From: Cyclobacteriaceae bacterium
GTDB taxonomy: Bacteria; Bacteroidota; Bacteroidia; Cytophagales; Cyclobacteriaceae
Direction of reading: 5' to 3'
Assembly (NCBI GenBank): GCA_026129485.1
Contig: JAHCHY010000002.1
Coordinates: 62,001 to 126,000, forward strand
DNA: 64,000 nt
Positions 8,336 to 17,590 of the stretch are shown one piece after another; position 1 is the stretch's first letter, and each line of letters starts with the position of its first letter. Made by a program: the position numbers and the translations under genes. Under the pieces are notes generated by a model. That model was not told the origin of the DNA. It saw only the letters and a program-made list of their open reading frames with translations, and did no database searches.

Positions 8336-9394
8336 CTACGCCTCGTCCGATTCTGAATAACCGGGGCGTGTGCGGGGCAGCTTAAAGCTGAAAACAGAAC
8401 CCTTGCCAACTGTACTTTGTACTTCGGCTTTACTGCTATGTCCCTCCAGGATATGCTTTACAATGGCCAGACCCAAACCGGTTCCGCCTTTTTCGCGGCT
8501 GCGGCTTTTGTCCACCCGGTAAAACCGCTCGAATATGCGGCCAATGTGCTGTTGCGGAATCCCCTCGCCTGTATCGGAAACAAATGTGGTTACGTTCTTT
8601 TTGCCTGCATCAAACGTAATCGATACCTCGCCTCCTTCCGGGGTGTAGTTGATTGCATTTGATACCAGGTTGGTTACTACCTGTGTAATGCGCTGCCAAT
8701 CGGCATACACCTGTATCTTGCGGTTATCGGCCAGCAGCTTCAGCCTGATGTTTTTCTTTTCCGCTTTCTCTTCAAACTGATCCACCACTTCCGAACAAAG
8801 CTTGCTCAGGTCGATATTCTCAAATCTCATTTTGATGTCGCCTGTTTCAATCTGCGAAAGCGTAAGCAGATCCTGCACCAGCACATCCAGACCATCTAAG
8901 CTTTTGGCGGCTTTCTTCAAAAACTTGGTGCGCACGTTTTTATCGTTAACGGCACCATCCAGCAGCGTATGCACAAAACCCTGGGCGGCAAAAATGGGTG
9001 TCTTCAATTCGTGCGAAACATCGGCTATGAATTCCTTGCGAAAGGCTTCCAGCTTCTTCAGCTCGTCAATCTCTTTTTGCTTCAGGGTGGCAAAGTTGTG
9101 TATCTCTTCGTTTATCTTCTGAAAAGGATTAAGCGCACCCGATTTTTGCCGGGTGATGTTGGCCAGCTCTTTTCTGCGCAACTTCTCCATGATCCTGTGT
9201 ATCTTATTAATCTCCCGAAAGACGAGAAATTCCAGCACGACAAAAATAAGCAGGTAGGAAGCCGAAAAGCTGATAGCAGCCGCCACCAGGATAGCATTGC
9301 GGCCTACGTTATCCAGCAACGAAAGAAACAAGGAAGTTACTATGGCTACCGAAACAGCCAGCAGCAAAGCCAACGTGCGGGCGCTATATACCAT
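8336..9394 (-). CDS. PhoR-like sensor histidine kinase
   Basis: A membrane sensor kinase of 352 residues. Two membrane segments lie in the first 60 residues with almost no periplasmic loop, so it probably senses a membrane or cytoplasmic cue. The HisKA box FIADVSHELKTPIFAAQGF places the phospho-accepting His at residue 128. The HATPase domain has the N box (TNLVSNAINYTPEGG), G1 (VSDTGEGI), the F box (IFERFYRVDKSRSR) and G2 (GGTGLGLAIVKHI). It follows the PhoB-like regulator gene by 3 bp and is clearly its partner. This kinase type is widespread in Bacteroidota and is often annotated phoR, but a link to phosphate is not shown by this sequence. It lacks a PAS domain. Confidence 0.93.
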   Translation of the reverse strand: MVYSARTLALLLAVSVAIVTSLFLSLLDNVGRNAILVAAAISFSASYLLIFVVLEFLVFREINKIHRIMEKLRRKELANITRQKSGALNPFQKINEEIHNFATLKQKEIDELKKLEAFRKEFIADVSHELKTPIFAAQGFVHTLLDGAVNDKNVRTKFLKKAAKSLDGLDVLVQDLLTLSQIETGDIKMRFENIDLSKLCSEVVDQFEEKAEKKNIRLKLLADNRKIQVYADWQRITQVVTNLVSNAINYTPEGGEVSITFDAGKKNVTTFVSDTGEGIPQQHIGRIFERFYRVDKSRSREKGGTGLGLAIVKHILEGHSSKAEVQSTVGKGSVFSFKLPRTRPGYSESDEA

Positions 9395-9397
9395 GCA

Positions 9398-10087
9398 TTA
9401 ACTGAGATTGAACTTATACCCCACTCCTTTTACAGTGGTAATATAGTCATCTCCGATCTTTTCGCGCACTTTACGAATGTGTACATCTACTGTGCGGGCC
9501 AGCACATACACGTCCGATCCCCAGATGTTCTGCAACAAGTCATCGCGGCTGAACACCTTGTTGGGGTTTTGCGCCAGGAAAAACAATAATTCAAATTCTT
9601 TTTTGGGCAGGCTTACTTCTTTTCCTTTTATCTGGATGGTGTAGCTGGTGCGGTCAATCACCAGGTCGCCAATCTTAATCTGGCTGGAGGTATTCTTTTT
9701 CTTGGAATCTCTGCGGAATAGCGCGCTGATGCGGCTCATGAGCGCACGCGGCTTTATGGGCTTAAGTATGTAGTCATCCGCACCCACATCAAAAGCAGCC
9801 ACTTCCGAATATTCTTCAGCCCGTGCGGTAAGAAACACAATGTAAGTATTGATCAGCTCCGGGATGGCGCGTATCTGGCGGCAAGCCTCCACACCATCCA
9901 TCTTGGGCATCATAATATCCAGCAGCACCAGGTCGGGATGAAATTTTTTAGCTTGATCTACCGCCTGCTGGCCATCGGCCGCAGTGCGTACATCGTAACC
10001 TTGCTTTTCGAGATTGTATTTTAACAGTTCCAGGATGGGTTCTTCATCGTCCACTACCAGCACTTTCTGCGTTGGTTTATTACCCAT
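9398..10087 (-). CDS. OmpR/PhoB-family response regulator
   Basis: A DNA-binding response regulator of 229 residues. The receiver domain has the acidic pair D13-D14, the phospho-accepting D57 (LVLLDIMMPKMDG), a conserved Thr in IVFLTARAEEYS, and the Lys of YILKPIKP. The C-terminal winged helix covers about residues 135-228 (VSLPKKEFELLFFLAQNPNKVFSRDDLL, then RTVDVHIRKVREKIG and TTVKGVGYKF). It forms an operon with the sensor kinase just downstream (3-bp gap). The target genes are unknown. The strong similarity in layout to PhoB-PhoR is family knowledge; the signal is inference. The gap upstream to the aminopeptidase gene is about 107 bp and is the likely promoter region. Confidence 0.94.
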   Translation of the reverse strand: MGNKPTQKVLVVDDEEPILELLKYNLEKQGYDVRTAADGQQAVDQAKKFHPDLVLLDIMMPKMDGVEACRQIRAIPELINTYIVFLTARAEEYSEVAAFDVGADDYILKPIKPRALMSRISALFRRDSKKKNTSSQIKIGDLVIDRTSYTIQIKGKEVSLPKKEFELLFFLAQNPNKVFSRDDLLQNIWGSDVYVLARTVDVHIRKVREKIGDDYITTVKGVGYKFNLS

Positions 10088-10194
10088 GGCTTTATCAATT
10101 ATTTCGCGATAAAAGTAGATACAAATTAAGCCAATTAAAAACCAGTATTATCTCCTTAACAATTCCTTAATGGTTGGTTTAGATTGCGTTTACA

Positions 10195-11211
10195 TTACAG
10201 GAAGGGATGTTTATGTGTGAGGTGCTCCACATACTTTCGCAGATTCCCGTTAAACTCATTGTCTAACTGTAACCGGAACGTATTCTGCCGCGCCTGGTAT
10301 AAATAGTACGACATAAAATAGGTGTTGTTTGGCAAACGGCCCGGTGCTTTCCGGGGGGTATAAAGCTGCAGCGTATCGGCAGTGGTCATGATTTTTTCAA
10401 TCATGCTTTTCTTTTCGCGTTGTTTGGTTGTAAGGGAGGCGGTATCGGTAAAGCTCCTGTACACACTATCCAGCATACGTGTTCCTCTTAATATATGCTT
10501 GCTGTACCTGCGGTAATCCTGGTCTTCCTGCCAGTACTGTGTAAACTCCGCAGAGGTTTTTCCATACTTGGAAGCCAGGAAATAATAGGCTGCCGTATCA
10601 CCGATAAATGATGCCAGGTTCTCATTAAAGTCCACATCGTCTTTTACAAAAATGGTGGCATGTACCATTTCATGAATGATCAGGCTGGCAAGGTCGCCCT
10701 CGTTGCGATTCAACATACCGCTTAAAATAGGATCGGTAAACCAGCCCAGCGTAGACCAGCCGCCCGGGTTGCGAATGCTTACATCATATCCTTCCGCTTC
10801 CAGCCTGGCGCGTTCGTCCAGCGCCTGCTGCTTTTCAAAAAAGCCTTTATAGGGAACCGTACCTACCACCGGGAACTTCCATTGCCTGGCCTTTAGCTGA
10901 AAAGGCTCGCAAGCCTGCACCACCCACATCAGCTCCTCGCCTTTCTGGTCGTACAGGGTCTTGTAATTATCGGTATCCTTCAGGCCAAGCGAATCAATAG
11001 CATACCTGCGTATTTCCTGGATGAGCATTAGCTTTGCTTTCAGGGAATCCGGGAAATCCGGGTTGGCAAGAAACTCTTCAACTGGGCGGGCATTCCAAAC
11101 AATATGCATCTGGCCATAACCCTGGCGCACGCCATAGACAACCAGCTGCCAGTTCCAGGTCAGCAGAACCAGCATAAGCAGACCAATCCCCCAAAGGATT
11201 TTTTTTAACAT
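10195..11211 (-). CDS. Predicted zinc aminopeptidase (PF10023-type)
   Basis: A 338-residue protein with an N-terminal membrane anchor (ILWGIGLLMLVLLTWNWQLVVYG). The catalytic site HEMVHATIF near residue 178 is an HExxH zinc motif, and ENLASFIGDTAAYYF shortly after supplies the likely third ligand, a glutamate. Other family stretches are VYGVRQGYGQMHIVWNARPVEEFL and GGWSTLGWFTDPILSGMLNRNEGDLASLIIHE. It matches the predicted aminopeptidase family of COG4324, whose physiological substrate is unknown. It is probably anchored in the inner membrane with the catalytic part in the periplasm. It is monocistronic or weakly linked to the regulator genes downstream, and divergent from recA. Confidence 0.82.
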   Translation of the reverse strand: MLKKILWGIGLLMLVLLTWNWQLVVYGVRQGYGQMHIVWNARPVEEFLANPDFPDSLKAKLMLIQEIRRYAIDSLGLKDTDNYKTLYDQKGEELMWVVQACEPFQLKARQWKFPVVGTVPYKGFFEKQQALDERARLEAEGYDVSIRNPGGWSTLGWFTDPILSGMLNRNEGDLASLIIHEMVHATIFVKDDVDFNENLASFIGDTAAYYFLASKYGKTSAEFTQYWQEDQDYRRYSKHILRGTRMLDSVYRSFTDTASLTTKQREKKSMIEKIMTTADTLQLYTPRKAPGRLPNNTYFMSYYLYQARQNTFRLQLDNEFNGNLRKYVEHLTHKHPFL

Positions 11212-11375
11212 AATGAACCGGCAAATTAAGGTCTGCAGCCGCCAAAACCTTTACTTTTAAGCGATAATCAAGCACCATTCATTTACTAAAAAATTTAGCT
11301 AAACTTATTGATAATACTATAAATAATAGTAATTTCAACCCCGGATTTTAGAGCAGAAACAAACAAAACACATAT

Positions 11376-12410
11376 ATGAGCGAAGCAAAAAGTGATGCAA
11401 AAGAGAAGCTGAAGGCCCTTCAGCTAACCATTGACAAGCTGGAGAAGACTTATGGAAAGGGTACCGTAATGAAGCTGAATGACACCAAGGTGATGGATGT
11501 TGCGGCTATTTCTACGGGATCGTTGGGATTGGACATTGCCTTGGGGATTGGCGGCATTCCACGCGGCCGGGTTACGGAGATTTACGGGCCTGAATCGTCA
11601 GGTAAGACAACCTTGACCATGCACGCCATTGCCGAAGCCCAGAAGAAGGGCGGGCTGGCTGCGTTTATCGATGCGGAACACGCTTTTGATAAGAGCTATG
11701 CCGAAAAGCTGGGTATTGATACCGAGAATTTACTGATCTCACAGCCTGACAATGGCGAGCAGGCGCTTGAAATTGCCGAACACCTGATCCGTTCGGGTGC
11801 AATTGACATTATAGTGATTGATTCTGTTGCCGCCCTGGTGCCTAAAGGCGAACTGGAAGGCGAAATGGGTGAAAGCAAAATGGGGTTGCAGGCCCGCCTG
11901 ATGTCGCAGGCATTAAGAAAGCTAACAGGCACCATCAGCAAAACCGGTTGCGCCTGCATTTTCATTAACCAGCTTCGCGAAAAGATCGGGATTATGTTCG
12001 GTAACCCCGAAACCACTACCGGGGGTAATGCACTTAAGTTTTATGCATCGGTGCGTTTGGACATCCGCAGGATCGGGCAGATCAAGGAATCGGCTGATGA
12101 TATTACCGGAAACCGGGTGAAGGTGAAAGTAGTGAAGAACAAGGTTGCCCCTCCTTTTAAAGTAGTGGAGTTCGACATCATGTATGGAAAAGGTATTTCA
12201 AAATCGGGCGAGATTGTAGACCTGGGCGTTGAGCTGAACGTGGTTCAGAAATCAGGTTCGTGGTTTTCGTATAACGGAAACAAATTGGGCCAGGGAAGGG
12301 ATGCCGTTAAGCAACTGATTGAAGATAATCCGGAACTATCGGAAGAACTGGAAAAGAAAATTAAAGAGAAAATTTCCAGTGGTGCAGAGGTGAAGGAAGA
12401 AGTTGAATAG
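11376..12410 (+). CDS. recA: Recombinase RecA
   Basis: The DNA strand-exchange ATPase that drives homologous recombination and SOS induction; 344 residues, the usual length. The Walker A GPESSGKT lies at residues 71-78, the Walker B region is [12 protein letters not shown], and the DNA-binding loop 2 region follows [32 protein letters not shown]. The C-terminal tail is acidic and Lys-rich ([11 protein letters not shown] onward), as in other RecA proteins. It is alone on the plus strand, divergent from the aminopeptidase gene, with a 164-bp AT-rich upstream region that must hold its promoter. I did not find a clear LexA-type operator there. An inverted repeat follows the stop. Confidence 0.98.
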   Translation: MSEAKSDAKEKLKALQLTIDKLEKTYGKGTVMKLNDTKVMDVAAISTGSLGLDIALGIGGIPRGRVTEIYGPESSGKTTLTMHAIAEAQKKGGLAAFIDAEHAFDKSYAEKLGIDTENLLISQPDNGEQALEIAEHLIRSGAIDIIVIDSVAALVPKGELEGEMGESKMGLQARLMSQALRKLTGTISKTGCACIFINQLREKIGIMFGNPETTTGGNALKFYASVRLDIRRIGQIKESADDITGNRVKVKVVKNKVAPPFKVVEFDIMYGKGISKSGEIVDLGVELNVVQKSGSWFSYNGNKLGQGRDAVKQLIEDNPELSEELEKKIKEKISSGAEVKEEVE

Positions 12411-12412
12411 GC

Positions 12413-12490
12413 ATTGTTGGGTATTGGGAGATTGGACATTAAGTACTAAGGGAAATTAACCCCAATACCTAATGCCCAATTCCTAATACC
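12413..12490. terminator. Imperfect long inverted repeat between recA and the ABC permease
   Basis: TTGGGTATTGGG-type sequence on the left is mirrored by CCCCAATACCTAATGCCCAAT on the right, around a central AGTACTAAG. The repeat fills the gap between two convergent genes and is probably a bidirectional terminator. It resembles the other intergenic palindromes of the window in layout but not in sequence. Confidence 0.55.
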
Positions 12491-12498
12491 TGATTGAT

Positions 12499-13758
12499 TT
12501 ATGCCGCCCTGATCGCAATTACAGGATCAAGCCTTGCAGCCATAGCGGCCGGAACAATACCGGCTATCAACCCGATTATCGAAGATACACCCAGCCCCAG
12601 CACAATATTCTTAATAGAAAGTATTACCTGCAGGCTTCCGAACGGGGCCAGCGTAAGCAGCCACACCAAGAATAATCCCGTCAGTCCTCCAATCAGGCTC
12701 AGGAACACCGACTCAAACAGGAACTGGAAAAGAATAAAGTAATTCTTGGCGCCTAACGATTTCTGTAACCCGATAATGCTGGTGCGCTCTTTCACCGATA
12801 CAAACATGATGTTGGCAATCCCAAATCCACCCACCAGCATAGAGAAGCCGCCAATTACCCAGCCCGCAATGCTCAGCACATCGAACACGCCACTAATCAT
12901 ATTGGCAACTGCTTCCGGGCGGTTTAATGAAAAGTTATCTTTTTGAATAGGTTTCAGTCCACGCTTTACGCGAAGCAATCCACGGGTATCATTTTCCATT
13001 TCAACCAACCCGATATCGGTGCTAAAACCCTTCAACCCGATATCAGAGCCTAACTCGTTCCACCGGCCTGTACCGGTCTGGTACAGCTTCCGGAAGGCAT
13101 CATAAGGTATGATCACACTATAATCATTGCTGGGTGTTCCTAAAAAGCTTTCGCCCTCGCGTTTGGTTACCCCAACCACATTAAACTTCAGGTTTTTGAT
13201 TTTTACAGTAAGCCCGATTGGTGACTGGTTCGGAAAAAGGGCGTTGGCTACTTCATACCCGATAATGACCACATTTCTTCCGGCCTCAATCTCATCGTTG
13301 GTCAGGTAGCGGCCCTGCTCAATATTGATCTCAAAAATTTTATCGTAATCCAGATCAGCCCCTTTAAGGGTAATCCGGCTCAGGCCGCTATTGCCTGCTT
13401 TAACCGTAATCCCATCCACATCAGCAAAAATGGAAACCGTCTGCGCGGTCTTGAGATTAGACCGTAAAAACTTGTATTCTGCATAGCTCACATTGGGCCG
13501 CATCAGGTATTCTTTCCACCAGTCGCGACCGCTTCCACCTGTAAAGGGCCATTTTCCGACATAAATCACATCGCTGCCTAAAAAATTAAAGCTGTCGCGG
13601 ATGTTCTTTTCCAAAGAATCGACCAGCGTAAGCACGGCAATGATGGAAAAAATACCAATCGTTACCCCCAGCAGGGATAAAACGGTTCGTAAGATGTTGG
13701 ATTTGAGGGCCCGCCAGGCAAAGCCCAGGCTTTCGTAAATAAGGCGTAGAGTCAGCAT
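12499..13758 (-). CDS. MacB-like ABC transporter permease (FtsX domain)
   Basis: A 419-residue inner-membrane protein with the MacB/FtsX topology. One membrane segment lies near the N-terminus (ILRTVLSLLGVTIGIFSIIAVLTLV). A large periplasmic MacB_PCD-type domain covers about residues 50-270, with the typical GADLDYDKIFEINIEQGRYL and VVIIGYEVANALFPNQSPIG. Three C-terminal membrane segments form the FtsX domain (VGGFGIANIMFVSVKERTSIIGLQKSLGA). Such permeases work with a MacB-type ATPase to move substrates or act as mechanotransmitters. No ATPase gene is adjacent here, so the partner must be encoded elsewhere. The ATG at 13756-13758 gives the usual short cytoplasmic lead. It is convergent with recA and divergent from queA. 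Confidence 0.9.
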   Translation of the reverse strand: MLTLRLIYESLGFAWRALKSNILRTVLSLLGVTIGIFSIIAVLTLVDSLEKNIRDSFNFLGSDVIYVGKWPFTGGSGRDWWKEYLMRPNVSYAEYKFLRSNLKTAQTVSIFADVDGITVKAGNSGLSRITLKGADLDYDKIFEINIEQGRYLTNDEIEAGRNVVIIGYEVANALFPNQSPIGLTVKIKNLKFNVVGVTKREGESFLGTPSNDYSVIIPYDAFRKLYQTGTGRWNELGSDIGLKGFSTDIGLVEMENDTRGLLRVKRGLKPIQKDNFSLNRPEAVANMISGVFDVLSIAGWVIGGFSMLVGGFGIANIMFVSVKERTSIIGLQKSLGAKNYFILFQFLFESVFLSLIGGLTGLFLVWLLTLAPFGSLQVILSIKNIVLGLGVSSIIGLIAGIVPAAMAARLDPVIAIRAA

Positions 13759-13949
13759 GTGGGTTTAACGGGATAAAACCATTTTGGGGTTGCAATAAAT
13801 GCGGTTTTTCACGCAATCAAGCTATTAAACCCTCAATAATTGGTTTAAACGGCTGTCCTGGTGTGCAAAACCGATATTCAGACGCCCGGGCATGTGAATT
13901 TGTTTCTAAAAACCTTGCAGGAAATTTCCTTTTCGGTCGGCTCATACCC

Positions 13950-13957
13950 TATTTTTG
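13950..13957 (+). promoter_or_regulatory. Possible Bacteroidota -7 box of queA
   Basis: TATTTTTG matches TAnnTTTG and lies 65 bp before the queA start in a 263-bp intergenic region. A clear -33 box was not found. The rest of 13759-14021 shows no other feature I can support. Confidence 0.35.
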
Positions 13958-14021
13958 CGACCTTATTTAAAAAACCTCCCGCAGTTGCGGAATTAAAGCC
14001 CGTAAGCTTAAAAATTAACAC

Positions 14022-15068
14022 ATGAAACTTTCTGAATTCAAATTCGACATCCCCAACAGTTTAATCGCATCCCATCCGGCCGAAAACCGCGATGATGCGC
14101 GTATGATGGTAGTAAACCGTGCTACCGGAAAAATCGAACACAAAGTTTTTAAAGACATCGTTAACTATTTTGATGAAGGCGATGTAATGGTCGGTAACGA
14201 TACAATGGTATTTCCGGCACGCCTGTATGGCCGTAAAGAAAAGACCGGTGCTAAAATTGAAGTTTTCCTGCTGCGCGAACTGAATGCCGAAATGCATTTA
14301 TGGGATGTGCTGGTTGACCCGGCCCGCAAAATCCGTGTCGGTAACAAACTATACTTTGGTGATGGTGATTTGGTTGCCGAAGTAATCGACAACACCACTT
14401 CGCGGGGAAGAACCATCCGGTTTTTGTTTGATGGCGATTCGGCTGCATTTGATAAGATCGTGGAAACATTGGGTGAAACTCCGCTGCCTAAATACATTAA
14501 ACGCAAGGTTGAACCTGCCGATAAGGAAAGATTCCAGACCATTTTTGCCAGGAACAAAGGCGCTGTATCAGCCCCCACGGCCGGCATGCACTTTACCAAA
14601 CAATTAGTAAAACGCCTCCAGATTAAAGGTGTGGACATGACCTTCATAACCTTGCATATCGGGTTAGGAACATTTCGTGCTGTTGATGTAGAAGACCTTA
14701 CCAAGCATAAAATGGATTCTGAAAATTTTATTGTTGGTACGGAAGCGGTAAAGATTGTAAACCGTGCATTAGACGATAAGCAGAAAGTTTGCGCCATTGG
14801 CACCACTACCATGCGTGCATTGGAAACAGCCGTATCGGCAACCAATCGTTTGAAGGAACGCGAAGGCTGGACGGATAAGTTTATCTTCCCGCCCTACGAC
14901 TTCAAGATCTGCAGCGCAATGGTAACCAACTTCCACCAGCCTGAGTCAACCTTACTGATGATGGCCTGCGCATTTGGCGGCTTCGACCTCGTGATGAAAG
15001 CTTATGAAATTGCCAAAAAAGAGAAATACAAGTTTCTCACGTATGGCGATGCCATGCTGATAATCTGA
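14022..15068 (+). CDS. queA: S-adenosylmethionine:tRNA ribosyltransferase-isomerase
   Basis: QueA transfers and isomerises the ribosyl part of SAM onto 7-aminomethyl-7-deazaguanine in tRNA, forming epoxyqueuosine. The protein has 348 residues, the standard length. Signatures are [26 protein letters not shown] at the N-terminus, [18 protein letters not shown], and the block [46 protein letters not shown] is followed by [21 protein letters not shown]-type sequence ([11 protein letters not shown]), and [12 protein letters not shown] and [15 protein letters not shown] close the protein. It is a single gene on the plus strand. Its last 32 bp overlap the end of the membrane-protein gene on the opposite strand, an unusual convergent overlap. 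No preQ1-type riboswitch was recognised upstream. Confidence 0.97.
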   Translation: MKLSEFKFDIPNSLIASHPAENRDDARMMVVNRATGKIEHKVFKDIVNYFDEGDVMVGNDTMVFPARLYGRKEKTGAKIEVFLLRELNAEMHLWDVLVDPARKIRVGNKLYFGDGDLVAEVIDNTTSRGRTIRFLFDGDSAAFDKIVETLGETPLPKYIKRKVEPADKERFQTIFARNKGAVSAPTAGMHFTKQLVKRLQIKGVDMTFITLHIGLGTFRAVDVEDLTKHKMDSENFIVGTEAVKIVNRALDDKQKVCAIGTTTMRALETAVSATNRLKEREGWTDKFIFPPYDFKICSAMVTNFHQPESTLLMMACAFGGFDLVMKAYEIAKKEKYKFLTYGDAMLII

Positions 15069-16290
15069 TCTTCGCCAGGAGCGGATTTCCGTACGAAATA
15101 ACAAACACGAAGAAGGGCAGAAACCCTACCCGGTACCGCGACAGTGTGCCGAGGTTGGGCGTACTAAGCGCCATGAGCACGCATAGCAATACCATGTACG
15201 TGATTACGGTGGTTAATAAAAGTGTATGGCCTGTTTTCCATGACTTGCGGAAACAAGCGCTTACCGCGAGTGTTAGCAACAACAGGTTTTCTATGGCAGC
15301 CAGCAAACCGGTAAGGCTGTTTGCTTCACCGAGCCACGGACGGAACAAACCGGAGATAAGCGCCCAGGGGGAGTTAAGAACCATGCTCCACCAGTCGGGC
15401 TGCAGGTTATAGAAATGAATCAATACGCCTGGTTTTGATATTTGCGCAAACTCATCGTGATTATTCACTATAACTTCCAGGAAACGGCTGAAGTAAAAAT
15501 TCGGATGCACCTGGCTGGCTACCGCACACCCGGTAACAAGCAGGATCACCCATACAATTCCCCAATACGATTTAAGGCCTTCCTTTCGTCTTTGTATCAA
15601 AGACGTCAACACCGATGTAAGCACAACCGCCACAAACAAGGCAGTCCAATAATATTTCAGCTTCCAGGCAAACCACAGCGCGGCAAATGTTATCAGAAAC
15701 TGAATGAGGGTAATTCTGTCTCCTTTTAACCATCTCAGAAAAAAAGCGCTCATCCAGAAAATACCCGCCAGGGCCAGTGTTTCCTTAACCAATCCCGAGC
15801 TCCAGAATACAACGGAAGGAAAAAACAAAAACGATAAAGCAGCCGCAGGCTTTGCCTTTTCGAAATACCGGATAACCGTTCTGAATAAAATCCATGCCGC
15901 TGCAAATGAGATGGTTGAAAAGTAAAGCGAACATATCCAGTAGCTACCACCACTGATCCATGCCAGCAGGCTTAGCGCTTTTACAAAAAAAAGCGAGCGT
16001 TCTTCCTGGTAGATTAACGACTGCCAGATGGCATGATCCGGGTTGCCTGTAAACAAAAAACTCAGGTAACCCGGTAAGTCGGCCCGGGCGAGCGCAGCCA
16101 ATGTTTTCGCATCTTCAAAAAAATTCCAGGTGTCGTTTGCATCGTAGTAATAGGTATAAACCAATCCGACTAAGATGCCCATTATCAAACGGAGTATCCA
16201 CGCAGACCAAAAGAGCAGCTTATCATCTGCTGTTCTCTTGAAAAAGTAAATCATCAAACCCAGCAGTACTAATCCATGCAGCACAATCAT
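15037..16290 (-). CDS. Polytopic membrane protein of unknown function (GT-C-like layout)
   Basis: A 417-residue protein with about ten hydrophobic segments. The first extracytoplasmic loop carries an acidic cluster ([19 protein letters not shown]), reminiscent of the first-loop acidic residues of GT-C lipid-linked glycosyltransferases, but I cannot assign a named family. Downstream segments such as [24 protein letters not shown] are typical of polytopic enzymes acting on lipid-linked sugars. Its ATG overlaps the stop of the DUF2851 gene as ATGA, so the two are translationally coupled. Its C-terminus overlaps queA on the other strand by 32 bp. Membrane protein: sure. Glycosyltransferase: inference only. 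Confidence 0.7.
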   Translation of the reverse strand: MIVLHGLVLLGLMIYFFKRTADDKLLFWSAWILRLIMGILVGLVYTYYYDANDTWNFFEDAKTLAALARADLPGYLSFLFTGNPDHAIWQSLIYQEERSLFFVKALSLLAWISGGSYWICSLYFSTISFAAAWILFRTVIRYFEKAKPAAALSFLFFPSVVFWSSGLVKETLALAGIFWMSAFFLRWLKGDRITLIQFLITFAALWFAWKLKYYWTALFVAVVLTSVLTSLIQRRKEGLKSYWGIVWVILLVTGCAVASQVHPNFYFSRFLEVIVNNHDEFAQISKPGVLIHFYNLQPDWWSMVLNSPWALISGLFRPWLGEANSLTGLLAAIENLLLLTLAVSACFRKSWKTGHTLLLTTVITYMVLLCVLMALSTPNLGTLSRYRVGFLPFFVFVISYGNPLLAKIRLSAWHRHT

Positions 16291-17573
16291 ACAGCCACCG
16301 GTTTAAGGATAGCCGATCCTATGGTGCAGGTAAGGCAAGCCCTTCGCTGACAGAAATTGTTGTAAAGCTCTATCAGACCCTGCGTTTCAAAAGCATTTGA
16401 GCCCCTGCAGCCCAGTTGTTGCCATGCCCGCGTAATTTTATTCTTCTCCGCAGAAATCTGTTGCATTAGCTGAACACCCCTGTCCACATAGCTCCAATCA
16501 TCGCGCGATTGGCCATAGGCAACTAATATGGGTATAACCGTATTGATCAAAACCGTATCGCGGCTGCTTTCGCCAAACTCCGGAACAATTCCGTTAGAAG
16601 GTTTTCCGAACCTGTAATGGTTTTTCCAGTAGCCGGATGTTTGCACCCGGAATAAGGATTCCAGCTTAGCGTAACTTTCTATTTCAATCAGGGTAGAAAA
16701 AATACTCTCGCAGGAAGCAAGCAAAGCTGCAAATTGAGCAATCCTCACCGTGGGGAAATTAGCAGGACGCAATCGCAGGAATTTCCATTGCGCAGGATTA
16801 AGTTGCTTCTGATCCAGGGAATATTTCTTTTTCAGAAATTCAAACTCATTATACAACTGTGCCAGGTATTCATCTTTGGATCGGGCAACCAAGAAACCTG
16901 CCTGGCCGAACAAAAGCGCTTCTGTTTGCTCAATCTTTGTTCGATGTTTCCGGATCAGCTTGTACGGGGTTGACCGGGCCAGCTGAAGAAACGGATCGCG
17001 GTTAACCTTGAAGCCAAAACCGGCTGCCAGCAACTGATAGGTTGTTTCTTCCCAATCGCCCTGGTTGGCTGCCAGCAGCTTTTGCACTTCACCCGATTTA
17101 CGCGCTAACCGGATCATCGCAGCTTTATCAACCATGGAATGGTGTACTACTTCCTCCACTTTCGAAAAAGAAGCCTGGCACGGAATATCTGTTGCTGCGT
17201 TTACCAGCTTCTGATACGATTGAAGCAGGCTTTTATCCACCCGATCTTTTAATTCAAGTGTCGGCAAACGGGTTCCGTCTTTTCTAAGTACTGGTTTGTT
17301 CTCTTCCCATACTACGTGCAGCACTACATTTTCATAAGCGCCATCCTGGTGATGATGGTGTTCGTACCAACCGGAAGACCGGGTATGAATTTCAGCATTA
17401 CCTGCCCAACTGATATTATCGAGCTTTACCCGTACCTGCGAAAAATCAGGACCAGCATCGGTATTTAAAATTCCGGGAGCAAGAATAACAAGCCGTTCAC
17501 CGGCTGTGGTGGCTAACTCGTTTTTGTTGAAGTACTGAAACTGCCAGATGTAGTGTAGGAAGGATTCAGTCAC
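16287..17573 (-). CDS. DUF2851 family protein
   Basis: Encodes 428 residues matching the Bacteroidota-typical DUF2851 family, whose function is unknown. Recognisable stretches are FLHYIWQFQYFNKNELATTAGE at the N-terminus, NTDAGPDFSQVRVKLDNISWAG, and the His-rich EIHTRSSGWYEHHHHQDGAYENVVLHVVW around residues 60-90. A later block is LRLRPANFPTVRIAQFAALL. The C-terminus holds a cysteine set (QRRACLTCTIG) that, with an earlier Cys-Arg-Gly-Ser (LGCRGSNAFETQGLIELYNNFC), could bind a metal or Fe-S cluster; that is inference. It lies 17 bp after pyrF and overlaps the next gene by 4 bp (ATGA). Confidence 0.88.
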   Translation of the reverse strand: MTESFLHYIWQFQYFNKNELATTAGERLVILAPGILNTDAGPDFSQVRVKLDNISWAGNAEIHTRSSGWYEHHHHQDGAYENVVLHVVWEENKPVLRKDGTRLPTLELKDRVDKSLLQSYQKLVNAATDIPCQASFSKVEEVVHHSMVDKAAMIRLARKSGEVQKLLAANQGDWEETTYQLLAAGFGFKVNRDPFLQLARSTPYKLIRKHRTKIEQTEALLFGQAGFLVARSKDEYLAQLYNEFEFLKKKYSLDQKQLNPAQWKFLRLRPANFPTVRIAQFAALLASCESIFSTLIEIESYAKLESLFRVQTSGYWKNHYRFGKPSNGIVPEFGESSRDTVLINTVIPILVAYGQSRDDWSYVDRGVQLMQQISAEKNKITRAWQQLGCRGSNAFETQGLIELYNNFCQRRACLTCTIGSAILKPVAV

Positions 17574-17590
17574 CTTAGCTGAAGTTACGT

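Noticed and set aside
13980-14021. Possible preQ1 riboswitch before queA
   Set aside because: The leader has no recognisable preQ1 aptamer layout, only a short CCGCAGTTGCGG dyad.
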